Assembly (NCBI GenBank): GCA_044772875.1
Contig: CP173058.1
Location: 310,001 to 374,000, forward strand
Origin: Morganella morganii_D
Lineage (GTDB): Bacteria > Pseudomonadota > Gammaproteobacteria > Enterobacterales > Enterobacteriaceae
DNA length: 64,000 nt
Direction: 5' to 3'
Shown here: positions 33,416-42,540 of the stretch, one piece after another
Layout of the letters: every line of letters starts with the position of its first letter
Numbering within the stretch: position 1 is the stretch's first letter
The notes under the pieces: generated by a model
Told to the model about the DNA's origin: nothing
The model's input: only the letters and a program-made list of their open reading frames with translations
Database searches by the model: none
Translations under genes and position numbers: made by a program

Positions 33416-34513
33416 ATGGCAACATCAGTCATAAAACGTATTTTCAGTGCCGGTGTATTACTACTGTTCTTCAGTTGTGCCGGAGCAAAAGAAATCACTG
33501 ATCTCGCCGGAAACCGGGTCACTATTCCGGATACAGTACAGCGGATTGCGGTTGTGCCTATCCCGTGGATGTCGATGATTTATGTGGTGGATGGTTCAGA
33601 TGCCAAAATTACCGGGATGCATCCGTCAGCAAAAGAGGCTTACCGCAACAGTATTTTAAAAACACTGGCGCCCGGTATTGAAACAGCGAACAGCACCTTT
33701 GTGAATAAAGACTTCACCATTAACGGCGAAGAATTGGTCAGATTAAATCCGGATCTGGTGATTATCTGGGATTACCAGAAAGAGGAAAAAGAAAAACTGG
33801 ATAAACTCGGTATCCCGGCGGTGGCAATCAGATACGGTGATTTGGATGATGTCAAAAACGGGATCAGGCTGCTGGGTGACATACTGGGCAAAGAGAAGCG
33901 TGCGGCGGATTTACTTGCCTTTTTTGATCGGCAGAGTCTGTCAGTGAACAGCGTAACGGGAGACGAAATCCCGGTGACTATTAGTGAAATGCCTTACGGA
34001 AAGCCGGGAATTCTGTATGTCAGAGATAAAAACCTGACTGTTGCCGGTAAAACATCGGTGAACAGCCTGATGATCAACCGTGCCGGAGGTATTAATGTGA
34101 CAGATGATATCCCGGTTAAACCGAACTGGATAACGGTTTCGGCGGAACAGGTAATTCATCTGGATCCGGACATTATTATTCTGAGTCAGTTTGATTCATT
34201 TGTGCCGGAAGATGTGTACCGGAATACCGTTGGCTGGCAGGGAACAGAAACGATTTCAGCCGTGAAAAACAGACGTGTTTATAAAGCGCCAATCGGGATT
34301 TACCGCTGGGATGCCCCCGGGATAGAAACACCGCTGATGATGAAATGGATTGAAGCCAGGGTTAAGCAGAAACCGACAGATGATGCGGCAGTACAGCAGG
34401 ATATCCGTCAGTTTTTTAAGCAGTTTTTTGATACCGATCTGACAGAGGCGCAAATGCGGGAAATTCTCAGTCTGGATGCCAATATGGCCGGTAACAGCAG
34501 TACAGAACAGTAA
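33416..34513 (+). CDS. Iron-chelate/corrinoid-type ABC substrate-binding protein
   Basis: A 365-residue preprotein with signal sequence (cleavage near CAGA|KEI) and a class III binding fold: ITDLAGNRVTIPDTVQRIAV, INGEELVRLNPDLVIIWDYQ, KLGIPAVAIRYGDLDDVKNG, HLDPDIIILSQFDSFV and YRWDAPGIETPLMMKWI. This resembles the iron-complex/corrinoid binding group (FecB/BtuF-like). No permease or ATPase genes are near. Pairing with a reductase-like flavoprotein 30 bases upstream suggests uptake of a chelate that is reduced or processed, an inference only. Confidence 0.82.
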   Translation: MATSVIKRIFSAGVLLLFFSCAGAKEITDLAGNRVTIPDTVQRIAVVPIPWMSMIYVVDGSDAKITGMHPSAKEAYRNSILKTLAPGIETANSTFVNKDFTINGEELVRLNPDLVIIWDYQKEEKEKLDKLGIPAVAIRYGDLDDVKNGIRLLGDILGKEKRAADLLAFFDRQSLSVNSVTGDEIPVTISEMPYGKPGILYVRDKNLTVAGKTSVNSLMINRAGGINVTDDIPVKPNWITVSAEQVIHLDPDIIILSQFDSFVPEDVYRNTVGWQGTETISAVKNRRVYKAPIGIYRWDAPGIETPLMMKWIEARVKQKPTDDAAVQQDIRQFFKQFFDTDLTEAQMREILSLDANMAGNSSTEQ

Positions 34514-34558
34514 TACAGCGCGGTAACGGCAGAGCAGAGGACTGCTCCGCCATGTTAT

Positions 34559-37009
34559 TTATGCGCCGGGATTTTCACCTTTCCGGTAACGATGGGAATT
34601 GGCGTGTGATTTCAGGCCGATAATCTCCGGAGCAAACTCGTCCACATTAATTGAACGCAGGCGGCTGGCTTCAGCTTTGCGCAGGATATCTGCCTCTTCC
34701 GGTGTTACTTTTCCGTCCTCCAGTGCAACATCTGCCAGTTTATCCAGCCGGGTAAAATCAATATGCTTTTCGTTCAGGCGGCTCAGGCGGGCCACCAGAG
34801 GTTCGGCGGCCAGAATATCACTGAGTGCTGCATTGAGCAGCCCGTGCGGGTTATTGGGCTCCGGCGCCAGATATTGTCCGCGTCCGATTCTGTCGCGGGT
34901 GTCAGACGGTTCCTGCAACAAACGGGCAAGTTTGCTGTCCAGTTTATCTGACGGCGGACGGTGATGGCGGCCTGACGGGAAGACGGTCAGGCGCAGCAGG
35001 GCGGCCACTTTCCGGTCAGGGAAGTTGGTCAGCAGTTCATCCATGGCTTTTTCGGCTTCATACAGACAATCCTGAACTGCCCAGTGTACCAGCGGTAAGT
35101 CTGCCTGCGGGCGACCATCCTCATCAAAACGTTTTAAGGTGGCGGATGCCAGGTAAAGCTGGCTGAGTATATCACCAAGCCGGGCTGAAATTCGTTCACG
35201 GCGTTTTAAACTGCCGCCGAGTGTTGCCATTGAGATATCGGACAACAGTGCCAGATTGGCACTCAGGCGGTTGAGGTGCTGATAATAGCGGCGGGTGGCG
35301 TCCCGGAACGGTGACGGACTGAAATGTCCGCGTGAAAGTCCGAGCCAGAAACTGCGGGTGGCAGCAGTTAACACATGACCGGTATGGGCAAACAGCGCGT
35401 TATCAAAGTCATTCAGCCGGTTGTCTGTCGCTGCCGCCATTTCGGTCAGCACATACGGGTGACAACGGATAGCACCCTGACCAAAGATAATCATACTGCG
35501 GGTCAGGATATTGGCACCTTCGACGGTAATTGCGATAGGGGCGCCCTGATAGTTGCGGGCCAGGAAGTTGGATGGCCCGAGGCAGATACCTTTTCCTCCG
35601 GCAATATCCATGGCATCAATAATGGCGCGCTGCCCCCGGTGAGTACAGTGATATTTCACAATCGCGGACAGAACCGCCGGTTTCTCTCCCAGCATAATAC
35701 CGGTGGTGATCAGTGTGGCGGCGGCATCCATCAGATAGGTATTCCCGGCAATACGCGCCAGCGGCTCCTCAATACCTTCCATTTTGCCGATAGGCATCCG
35801 GAACTGACGACGGATGTAAGAATAAGCACCAATTGCCATTGCTGCACTTTTCAGTCCGCCGGTGGCATTGGACGGCAGTGTGATGCCGCGCCCGACAGAC
35901 AGACACTCCACCAGCATACGCCAGCCCTGTCCGGCCATCGCCGGGCCACCGATAATATAGTCAAGCGGCACAAAAACATCGTTACCGCGTGTCGGACCGT
36001 TCTGGAACGGCACGTTGAGCGGGAAATGGCGGGAACCGGTTTCAACCCCCGGGGTATTCACCGGGATAAGCGCACAGGTGATCCCGTATGAGGTTTTCTC
36101 ACTGAGCAGCTTATCCGGGTCATACAGTTTAAAGGCAAGACCCAGAACAGTGGCGACCGGTGCCAGTGTGATATAGCGTTTATTCCAGTTCAGGCGTATC
36201 CCGATCACCTGTTCACCCTGCCATTCACCGGTGCAGATAATCCCGGTATCCGGAATGGCACCGGCATCAGACCCGGCTTCCGGGCTGGTCAGGGCAAAAC
36301 AGGGGATTTCTTCCCCGGAGGCCAGTCCCGGCAGCCAGCGTTTTTTCTGTTCGTCAGTACCATAGTGCTGCAACAGCTCACCCGGTCCCAGAGAGTTAGG
36401 CACGCCGACAGTAATGGCCAGAATACCGGAAACTCCGGCGAGTTTTTGCAGTACCCGCGCCTGGGCATAAGCGGAGAACGCCAGACCGCCGTACTCTTTA
36501 CGGATAATCATCGCGAAAAATTTATGTTCGCGCAGGAATTGCCATAATTCCGGCGGCAGATCGGCCAGTTCATGGGTAATTTCAAAATCATTGGCCATCC
36601 GGCAGGCTTCTTCTGCCGGGCCGTCGAGGAAAGCCTGCTCTTCCGCCGTCAGCTGCGGGGCCGGGTAGCTGTGCAGTTTCTGCCAGTCCGGCTGTCCGCG
36701 GAACAGGTCACCCTCCCACCAGGTGGTACCTGCATCTATTGCCTCTTTTTCTGTCTGCGACATTGGCGGCATCACTTTGCGGAACAGCAGCATCAGACGG
36801 CTGCTGAACAGTGCCTGACGGACGGGAGTGATCACAAAAGGCAGGAGAATCAGCAACAGCAGAGCGGTGGCAGTAAATGGCCATAAACGGAAGATATTCA
36901 TGACGATACTGAACAGTATCAGTGTCATTGCACTGTACTTCAGGCTGACCCGGTGAAACGAGAGTAACCCGGTGACGGCGATAAACAGAATAATGCTGAG
37001 TAGTAACAT
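34559..37009 (-). CDS. fadE: Acyl-CoA dehydrogenase FadE
   Basis: An 816-residue flavoenzyme performing the first step of beta-oxidation. Two N-terminal membrane helices precede the dehydrogenase core: FFAMIIRKEYGGLAFSAYAQ, CFALTSPEAGSDAGAIPD (FAD/substrate region), NVPFQNGPTRGNDVFVPLDY, and the catalytic Glu region AITVEGANILTRSMIIFGQG. The long C-terminal helical extension is characteristic of enterobacterial FadE (814 residues in E. coli). A FadR-type site precedes it, indicating repression without fatty acids. Divergent from gmhA. Confidence 0.97.
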   Translation of the reverse strand: MLLLSIILFIAVTGLLSFHRVSLKYSAMTLILFSIVMNIFRLWPFTATALLLLILLPFVITPVRQALFSSRLMLLFRKVMPPMSQTEKEAIDAGTTWWEGDLFRGQPDWQKLHSYPAPQLTAEEQAFLDGPAEEACRMANDFEITHELADLPPELWQFLREHKFFAMIIRKEYGGLAFSAYAQARVLQKLAGVSGILAITVGVPNSLGPGELLQHYGTDEQKKRWLPGLASGEEIPCFALTSPEAGSDAGAIPDTGIICTGEWQGEQVIGIRLNWNKRYITLAPVATVLGLAFKLYDPDKLLSEKTSYGITCALIPVNTPGVETGSRHFPLNVPFQNGPTRGNDVFVPLDYIIGGPAMAGQGWRMLVECLSVGRGITLPSNATGGLKSAAMAIGAYSYIRRQFRMPIGKMEGIEEPLARIAGNTYLMDAAATLITTGIMLGEKPAVLSAIVKYHCTHRGQRAIIDAMDIAGGKGICLGPSNFLARNYQGAPIAITVEGANILTRSMIIFGQGAIRCHPYVLTEMAAATDNRLNDFDNALFAHTGHVLTAATRSFWLGLSRGHFSPSPFRDATRRYYQHLNRLSANLALLSDISMATLGGSLKRRERISARLGDILSQLYLASATLKRFDEDGRPQADLPLVHWAVQDCLYEAEKAMDELLTNFPDRKVAALLRLTVFPSGRHHRPPSDKLDSKLARLLQEPSDTRDRIGRGQYLAPEPNNPHGLLNAALSDILAAEPLVARLSRLNEKHIDFTRLDKLADVALEDGKVTPEEADILRKAEASRLRSINVDEFAPEIIGLKSHANSHRYRKGENPGA

Positions 37010-37054
37010 GATGAACCTCCGTAAGCGGATATTCGTGTCAGCACAACATGATAT

Positions 37055-37071
37055 AAGAGGTCTGACCTGTT
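37055..37071. promoter_or_regulatory. FadR operator upstream of fadE
   Basis: AAGAGGTCTGACCTGTT matches 13 of the 16 defined positions of the FadR consensus AACTGGTCNGACCAGTT, including the whole GGTCNGACC core. It lies 46 to 62 bases before the fadE start, where binding would block the fadE promoter until long-chain acyl-CoA releases FadR. Confidence 0.75.
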
Positions 37072-37260
37072 GTGTTCAGATTTAGCGCAACGGCAGAATA
37101 ACTTCAATGATTTCACATTTTATTTACAACTCAGCTCACAAAATTAGCAGAGCAAAATGTGTCTTATTTGCAGATGCCAAGGATTGTGACTTCTTTCACC
37201 GGGGCAGATCCGTTACACTCAGGACAGACAAATCCGATTCATTTTCAGGAGCCTATCTCT

Positions 37261-37839
37261 ATGTACCAGGAACTTATCCGCGGTGAACTGACCGAAGCAG
37301 CGGCAACCCTTGATAACTTTTTGAAAGATGAGAATAATATTGATGCTATCCGCCGGGCTGCTGTCATGCTGGCTGATTCTTTTAAAGCGGGCGGCAAAGT
37401 GATGTCATGCGGTAACGGTGGTTCACACTGCGATGCAATGCATTTTGCGGAAGAACTGACCGGACGCTACCGTGAAAACCGTCCGGGCTATCCGGCGATT
37501 GCTATTTCAGATGTCAGTCACTTATCCTGCGTGAGTAATGATTTCGGCTATGAATATGTTTTCTCCCGTTTTGTGGAATCAGTCGGCCGTGAAGGGGATG
37601 TGTTGCTCGGTATCTCCACATCCGGTAACTCCGGTAACATAATTAAAGCTATTGAAGCAGCCCGCGCCAAAGGCATCAAAGTGATCACCCTGACCGGTAA
37701 AGACGGCGGCAAAATGGCTGGCAGCGCGGATATTGAAATCCGTGTTCCGCATTTCGGTTACGCGGATCGCATTCAGGAAATCCATATTAAGGTTATTCAT
37801 ATTCTGATCATGCTGATCGAAAAAGAGATGGTGAAATAA
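37261..37839 (+). CDS. gmhA: Sedoheptulose 7-phosphate isomerase
   Basis: A 192-residue SIS-domain enzyme converting sedoheptulose 7-phosphate to D-glycero-D-manno-heptose 7-phosphate for LPS inner core. Features are VMSCGNGGSHCDAMHFAEEL, ENRPGYPAIAISDVSHLSCV and LLGISTSGNSGNIIKAIEAA, then VPHFGYADRIQEIHIKVIH with metal-binding His and Glu. ATG 37261 follows CAGGAG and gives the exact E. coli length; the longer frame from 37159 is not homologous. Ends at a strong terminator. Confidence 0.97.
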   Translation: MYQELIRGELTEAAATLDNFLKDENNIDAIRRAAVMLADSFKAGGKVMSCGNGGSHCDAMHFAEELTGRYRENRPGYPAIAISDVSHLSCVSNDFGYEYVFSRFVESVGREGDVLLGISTSGNSGNIIKAIEAARAKGIKVITLTGKDGGKMAGSADIEIRVPHFGYADRIQEIHIKVIHILIMLIEKEMVK

Positions 37840-37860
37840 CCGGATACAAACGGGAGCCTG

Positions 37861-37896
37861 AAAAAGCACTCTGCCGTCCGGTTGAGTGCTTTTTTA
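37861..37896 (+). terminator. Terminator of gmhA
   Basis: AAAAAGCACTC (37861-37871) pairs with GAGTGCTTTTT (37884-37894) around a 12-base loop, with a T-run. Confidence 0.92.
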
Positions 37897-38049
37897 TGCC
37901 ATAAAGCCAGCCATATTCACCATAAGCATAAATCACCTTATATATAACCAAATTATCTAAAAGAATGATATTTCCGTGATTGTGAAACTATCGGATTGCG
38001 GGTAACAATAGTCCTCTGTTATCACAAAACCGGGTAAGGGAGAAAAGCA

Positions 38050-38826
38050 ATGTGTGAATTGCTGGGGATGAGTGCAAATGTCCCGACTGACATTCATTTC
38101 AGTCTCAGTGGCCTGATCCCGCGCGGCGGCGAAACAGGGCCGCATAAAGACGGGTGGGGAATTACGTTTTATGAAGGAATGGGCTGCCGGACATTCAAAG
38201 ACGCGCGTGCCTGCTGTAACTCTCCCGTTGCCCGTTTTGTCCGTGACTATCCGGTTAAATCCGAAGCAGTGATTGCCCATATCCGCCAGGCAAACCGGGG
38301 GGTGGTATCGCTGGAAAATACCCATCCTTTTACCCGCGAACTGTGGGGACGGAACTGGACGTATGCCCACAACGGGCAGCTCAGCGGCTATGAACATCTG
38401 CCGACCGGCTTTTTTACCCCGGTCGGCCAGACTGACAGTGAGCATGCATTCTGCTGGCTGCTGAATCAGCTGAAAGAAGAATACCCGCAGCCTCCGCAGG
38501 ATTTGCAGACGGTATTCCGTGAGATTAAGCAACTGGCAGATGTGCTGCGGCAGTTTGGTGTTTTTAATATGCTGTTATCAGACGGCAGCTATGTACTGGC
38601 ATACTGCTCCACCAATTTGCACTGGATCACCCGCCGGGCGCCTTTCGGCAGAGCCAGGCTGGTGGACAGTGATGTGGAGATTGATTTTTCGCAGCATACC
38701 AGCCCGGACGATGTGGTGTCTGTTATTGCCACACAGCCGCTGACCGGCAATGAGCAGTGGCAGAGAATCCGGCCGGGCGAAGCCGTTCTCTTTTATTACG
38801 GCGAACGGGATGGCTCTGTGTTCTGA
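38050..38826 (+). CDS. yafJ: Class II glutamine amidotransferase YafJ
   Basis: A 258-residue Ntn-hydrolase domain protein with the nucleophile Cys2 exposed after Met removal (MCELLGMSANVPTDI). It continues with KDGWGITFYEGMGCRTF, VIAHIRQANRGVVSLENTHP, and YAHNGQLSGYEHLP with the oxyanion Asn-Gly; GQTDSEHAFCWLL follows. No acceptor-substrate domain is attached and its physiological substrate is unknown. It follows gmhA as in E. coli. Its last 31 bases overlap the convergent dpaA gene. Confidence 0.93.
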   Translation: MCELLGMSANVPTDIHFSLSGLIPRGGETGPHKDGWGITFYEGMGCRTFKDARACCNSPVARFVRDYPVKSEAVIAHIRQANRGVVSLENTHPFTRELWGRNWTYAHNGQLSGYEHLPTGFFTPVGQTDSEHAFCWLLNQLKEEYPQPPQDLQTVFREIKQLADVLRQFGVFNMLLSDGSYVLAYCSTNLHWITRRAPFGRARLVDSDVEIDFSQHTSPDDVVSVIATQPLTGNEQWQRIRPGEAVLFYYGERDGSVF

Positions 38827-39542
38827 GTCAGTAAGCCGGTTTCCTCTGCCGGTGCCGGTACAGCCGTGTGTGCGGCGGTCACATAGCGGCCGTTAATCAC
38901 GGCAACCGCCGCCGGGATCTGATTCTCGGCAAAATACTGATAAGCCGGCTGTAACTGCTGCCAGAAGGCCAGATGTGAGGAATTCCGGTGGCGGTTCATA
39001 TTCTCCGGCGTCATCCGGAAAGGGTAAATTGCAATATTCAGATCCGTCTGCCCGCCCAGCAGGGCACTCTCCACATAGCGGTAAATCTCATCAATATAGG
39101 CATCTGTCATGGCATAGCAGCCGACGGATTTGCAATCGCCGTGAACCATCAGATAATCCCCTGTATAGCCGTGCGCGCGGTCGAATTCGTTGGGAAAACC
39201 AAGGTTGATAGCTCGATAAAACCGACTGTTCGGGTTGAGCTGTGACAGACTGATACGGTAAAACCCCTCCGGACTTTTTAAATCACCGGTCAGTTGTTTT
39301 GGTCCCAGCCCGCCGGAAAACTGACAAACCGGGTAGCGTTTCACCAGTTTAAAATGTCCGTTATTTTCCCGCTTATAAAGTTCCAGCTCTTTTTCTTCTT
39401 TAAATATCTGTATAAATACCTGGCTGTTACGGACATCACTGACCGGCGCAATGAGCCATAATGACGCGGATTTTTCCGTGATTGCCGATGATTGTCCCGC
39501 AAAAAACAGCAGGCCAATCATCATAAAAATGATATGTCGCAT
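38796..39542 (-). CDS. dpaA: YafK/DpaA, L,D-transpeptidase-family murein hydrolase
   Basis: A 248-residue exported protein (signal peptide ending AGQSSA) with a YkuD catalytic domain. PVCQFSGGLGPKQLTGDLKS and SPEGFYRISLSQLNPNSRFY lead to the active site YLMVHGDCKSVGCYAMTDAY, with His, Ser/Gly and the nucleophilic Cys. E. coli YafK (DpaA/LdtF) releases Braun lipoprotein from peptidoglycan. Convergent with yafJ; the conserved yafJ-yafK neighbourhood supports the name. Confidence 0.92.
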   Translation of the reverse strand: MRHIIFMMIGLLFFAGQSSAITEKSASLWLIAPVSDVRNSQVFIQIFKEEKELELYKRENNGHFKLVKRYPVCQFSGGLGPKQLTGDLKSPEGFYRISLSQLNPNSRFYRAINLGFPNEFDRAHGYTGDYLMVHGDCKSVGCYAMTDAYIDEIYRYVESALLGGQTDLNIAIYPFRMTPENMNRHRNSSHLAFWQQLQPAYQYFAENQIPAAVAVINGRYVTAAHTAVPAPAEETGLLTQNTEPSRSP

Positions 39543-39955
39543 TCTCAGTATTCAGGGTGGTAATTGGTTGGTGAAAAAAGTAACAACAGATTGCCATGAT
39601 GCAGATAATTTGTGAATGGTTTCCTGTGAGAATAAAAACATTTGTTACAAATACTGTTGTGGTTAAAAAATAAACAGCAGTCGGTAAAGATGACTTAATT
39701 GTTCGGTAAAAGCGAGCTTTCAGTCTTTTTCTGATCACAATAATCCTATTTGCTTGAGCCAGGTCACTCGTTTCGCCGGACAGAATTGTTGTGAAGTGGT
39801 AAAATAATGAGGATCTGGTTTAAGCAAAATCGTGACATATATCGGAGAAAACAGCCCGGGGCGATAATAACGGCCCGGAGTGTTTTTATTGTTGAGTTGT
39901 CATACGCTGCTGCGGCAGTGATGGCGTGGGTTTAACAAAAACTTGTGCAAATTTT
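39543..39955 (+). promoter_or_regulatory. nqr promoter/leader region with an attenuator-like hairpin
   Basis: No gene is supported in this 413-base gap between divergent dpaA and nqrA. Near its end AAAACAGCCCGG (39848-39859) pairs imperfectly with CCGGAGTGTTTT (39875-39886), followed by TATT, a terminator-like element 70 bases before the nqrA start. TAAAAT at 39800-39805 could be a -10 box for a transcript that would run into this hairpin, but no good -35 is seen. Attenuation or a short leader RNA is possible. Confidence 0.45.
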
Positions 39956-41299
39956 ATGATTAAAATTAAAAAAGGACTCGACCTGCCAATCGCAGGAGCA
40001 CCTGCTCAAGTCACAGAAGATGGCCCTTCAGTCCGCCACGTAGCGCTGCTGGGTGAGGAATACATCGGGATGCGTCCGTCGATGCTGGTTCAGGAAGGTG
40101 AATCAGTGAAAAAAGGACAGGCTCTTTTTGAAGACAAAAAGAACCCCGGTGTGATTTTTACCAGCCCCGCCTGCGGCCTGGTAAAAGCCATCAATCGTGG
40201 CGAGCGTCGTGTATTACAATCGGTGGTGATTGAGATACAGGGAGACGAGCAATTAACATTTGACAGTTATGACCGCCGGGATTTGCCGTCACTGACCCGT
40301 GAACAGGCAGAGAAAAACCTGGTGGCCTCCGGATTATGGACTGCGTTGCGGACACGTCCGTTCAGCCGCACTCCGGTATTAGGTTCTGTACCCGCCGCTA
40401 TTTTTGTCACCGCGATGGATACCAACCCGCTGGCGGCCGATCCGGTGGTGATTATCCGCCGGGAACAAACCGCGTTTGATGACGGTTTACAGGTACTGAG
40501 TTGCCTGACGGAAGGGAAGGTTCATGTCTGCCACGGTATAGCTGACTTCGTAAAAGTTACCGATAACAATCGTGTCAGTTACACACAATTTACCGGCCCT
40601 CATCCGGCAGGTCTTGCCGGTACGCACATCCACTTTCTGGAGCCGGTCAGCGCAACGAAAACGGTTTGGTCACTGAATTACCAGGATGTCATCGCCATCG
40701 GTAAATTGTTCACGACCGGCTTTTTATATACTGACCGTGTTGTGGCTCTCGGCGGTCCGCAGGTGGAAAACCCGCGCCTGCTGAAAACCCGTCTCGGCGC
40801 GGATCTGTATGAACTGACGGAAGGGCAGCTGAAAGCCGGTGAAAACCGCATTATTTCCGGATCTGTCCTGTGGGGTGTGGCCAGTGATGATGCTCATCAC
40901 TATCTGGGCCGTTTTACCACTCAGGTTTCCGTTCTGGCGGAAGGCCGTGAGAAAGAACTGTTCGGCTGGATTATGCCGGGTACAGATAAATACACCGTTA
41001 CCCGTACCACACTGGGTCATTTCTTTAAGAAGAAACTGTTCTCATTCACTACGTCAATGAATGGTGGCGAACGTTCTATGGTACCAATCGGCAGCTATGA
41101 ACGTGTGATGCCGCTCGACATTATGGCAACACATTTCCTGCGTGATCTGCTGGCGGGTGATACTGACAGTGCGCAGGCGCTGGGTGCGCTGGAACTGGAT
41201 GAAGAAGATCTGGGGCTGTGTACCTATGTCTGTCAGAGTAAATATGAGTACGGCCCGGTGCTGCGTGACGTACTGACCAGGATTGAGCAGGAAGGATAA
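39956..41299 (+). CDS. nqrA: Na+-NQR subunit A
   Basis: A 447-residue peripheral subunit of the sodium-translocating NADH:quinone oxidoreductase, which binds quinone at the cytoplasmic side. MIKIKKGLDLPIAGAPAQVT is the standard N-terminus, so ATG 39956 is chosen over the extended frame from 39926. VLQSVVIEIQGDEQLTFDSY, TRPFSRTPVLGSVPAAIFVT and RVMPLDIMATHFLRDLL are typical, as is the C-terminal DEEDLGLCTYVCQSKYEYGP. First gene of nqrABCDEF-apbE-nqrM, preceded by a hairpin-bearing leader. Confidence 0.97.
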   Translation: MIKIKKGLDLPIAGAPAQVTEDGPSVRHVALLGEEYIGMRPSMLVQEGESVKKGQALFEDKKNPGVIFTSPACGLVKAINRGERRVLQSVVIEIQGDEQLTFDSYDRRDLPSLTREQAEKNLVASGLWTALRTRPFSRTPVLGSVPAAIFVTAMDTNPLAADPVVIIRREQTAFDDGLQVLSCLTEGKVHVCHGIADFVKVTDNNRVSYTQFTGPHPAGLAGTHIHFLEPVSATKTVWSLNYQDVIAIGKLFTTGFLYTDRVVALGGPQVENPRLLKTRLGADLYELTEGQLKAGENRIISGSVLWGVASDDAHHYLGRFTTQVSVLAEGREKELFGWIMPGTDKYTVTRTTLGHFFKKKLFSFTTSMNGGERSMVPIGSYERVMPLDIMATHFLRDLLAGDTDSAQALGALELDEEDLGLCTYVCQSKYEYGPVLRDVLTRIEQEG

Positions 41300-41301
41300 T
41301 C

Positions 41302-42540
41302 ATGGGTCTGAAAAAATTTCTGGAAAAAATCGAGCCGCATTTCGAACCGGGCGGAAAATTACAGAGATGGTACGCACTGTATGAAGCAGCCGCCACCATC
41401 TTCTATACCCCGGGGACAGTTACCCGCGGGCGTTCACATGTCCGTGACTCTATCGACCTTAAACGTCTGATGATTCTGGTCTGGTTATCCGTTTTCCCGG
41501 CAATGTTCTGGGGGATGTATAACGTTGGTAACCAGGCGATTCCTGTACTGCTGGATATGTACAGTGGTGCGGAACTTCAGCAGATAATTGCCGGTGACTG
41601 GCATTATCGTCTGGCGGAGCTTATCGGGGTATCCTTTACGCAGGATGCGGGCTGGGTCAGCAAAATGCTGTTCGGCGCTGTATATTTCCTGCCGATTTAT
41701 GCGGTTGTTTTTATCGTCGGCGGCTTCTGGGAAGTTCTGTTTGCGATGATTCGCGGGCATGAAATCAACGAAGGTTTCTTTATCACTTCCATTCTGCTGG
41801 CACTGATTGTTCCGCCGACACTGCCGTTATGGCAGGCTGCGCTGGCTGTCACCTTTGGTGTGGTGGTCGCGAAGGAAATCTTCGGCGGTACAGGACGCAA
41901 CTTCCTGAATCCGGCTCTGGCCGGTCGCGCTTTCCTGTTCTTTGCTTATCCGGCTCAGATTTCCGGTGACACAGTCTGGACTGCCGCTGACGGTTTCTCC
42001 GGCGCAACCCCGCTGTCACAGTGGGCTGTCGGTGGTGAGCATCAGCTGGTTAACACACTGACCAATCAGCCGATTTCCTGGATGGATGCCTTTATCGGTA
42101 ATGTACCGGGTTCGATCGGTGAAGTTTCCACACTGATGATTCTGATTGGTGGTGCCGTCATTCTGTTTGCCCGTATCGCCTCTCTGCGTATTGTGGCCGG
42201 TGTGATGGCCGGAATGATTGCGATGTCCGCCGTCTTTAACATGATTGGTTCGGACACAAACCCGCTGTTTGCTATGCCGTGGTACTGGCATCTGGTTCTG
42301 GGTGGTTTTGCCTTCGGCATGATTTTTATGGCGACGGACCCGGTTTCAGCCTCATTTACCGACAAAGGTAAATGGGCTTACGGGATCCTGATCGGGGTGA
42401 TGTGTGTCCTGATCCGTGTGGCAAACCCGGCATATCCGGAAGGGATGATGCTGGCTATCCTGTTCGCCAACTTATTCGCCCCGTTATTTGATTATCTGGT
42501 GGTTCAGGCAAACATTAAGCGGAGAAAAGCACGTGGCTAA
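41302..42540 (+). CDS. nqrB: Na+-NQR subunit B
   Basis: A 412-residue integral membrane subunit with about ten helices that forms the sodium channel. Thr236, in DGFSGATPLSQW, is the covalent FMN attachment site and falls at the same residue number as in Vibrio cholerae. Other marks are KEIFGGTGRNFLNPALAGRA (riboflavin/quinone region) and FGMIFMATDPVSASFTDKGK. Starts 2 bases after nqrA and overlaps nqrC by 8. Confidence 0.98.
   Translation: MGLKKFLEKIEPHFEPGGKLQRWYALYEAAATIFYTPGTVTRGRSHVRDSIDLKRLMILVWLSVFPAMFWGMYNVGNQAIPVLLDMYSGAELQQIIAGDWHYRLAELIGVSFTQDAGWVSKMLFGAVYFLPIYAVVFIVGGFWEVLFAMIRGHEINEGFFITSILLALIVPPTLPLWQAALAVTFGVVVAKEIFGGTGRNFLNPALAGRAFLFFAYPAQISGDTVWTAADGFSGATPLSQWAVGGEHQLVNTLTNQPISWMDAFIGNVPGSIGEVSTLMILIGGAVILFARIASLRIVAGVMAGMIAMSAVFNMIGSDTNPLFAMPWYWHLVLGGFAFGMIFMATDPVSASFTDKGKWAYGILIGVMCVLIRVANPAYPEGMMLAILFANLFAPLFDYLVVQANIKRRKARG

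Noticed and set aside
35375..36091. 238-codon plus-strand open frame within fadE
   Set aside because: Antisense shadow of the acyl-CoA dehydrogenase; no ribosome site or domain.
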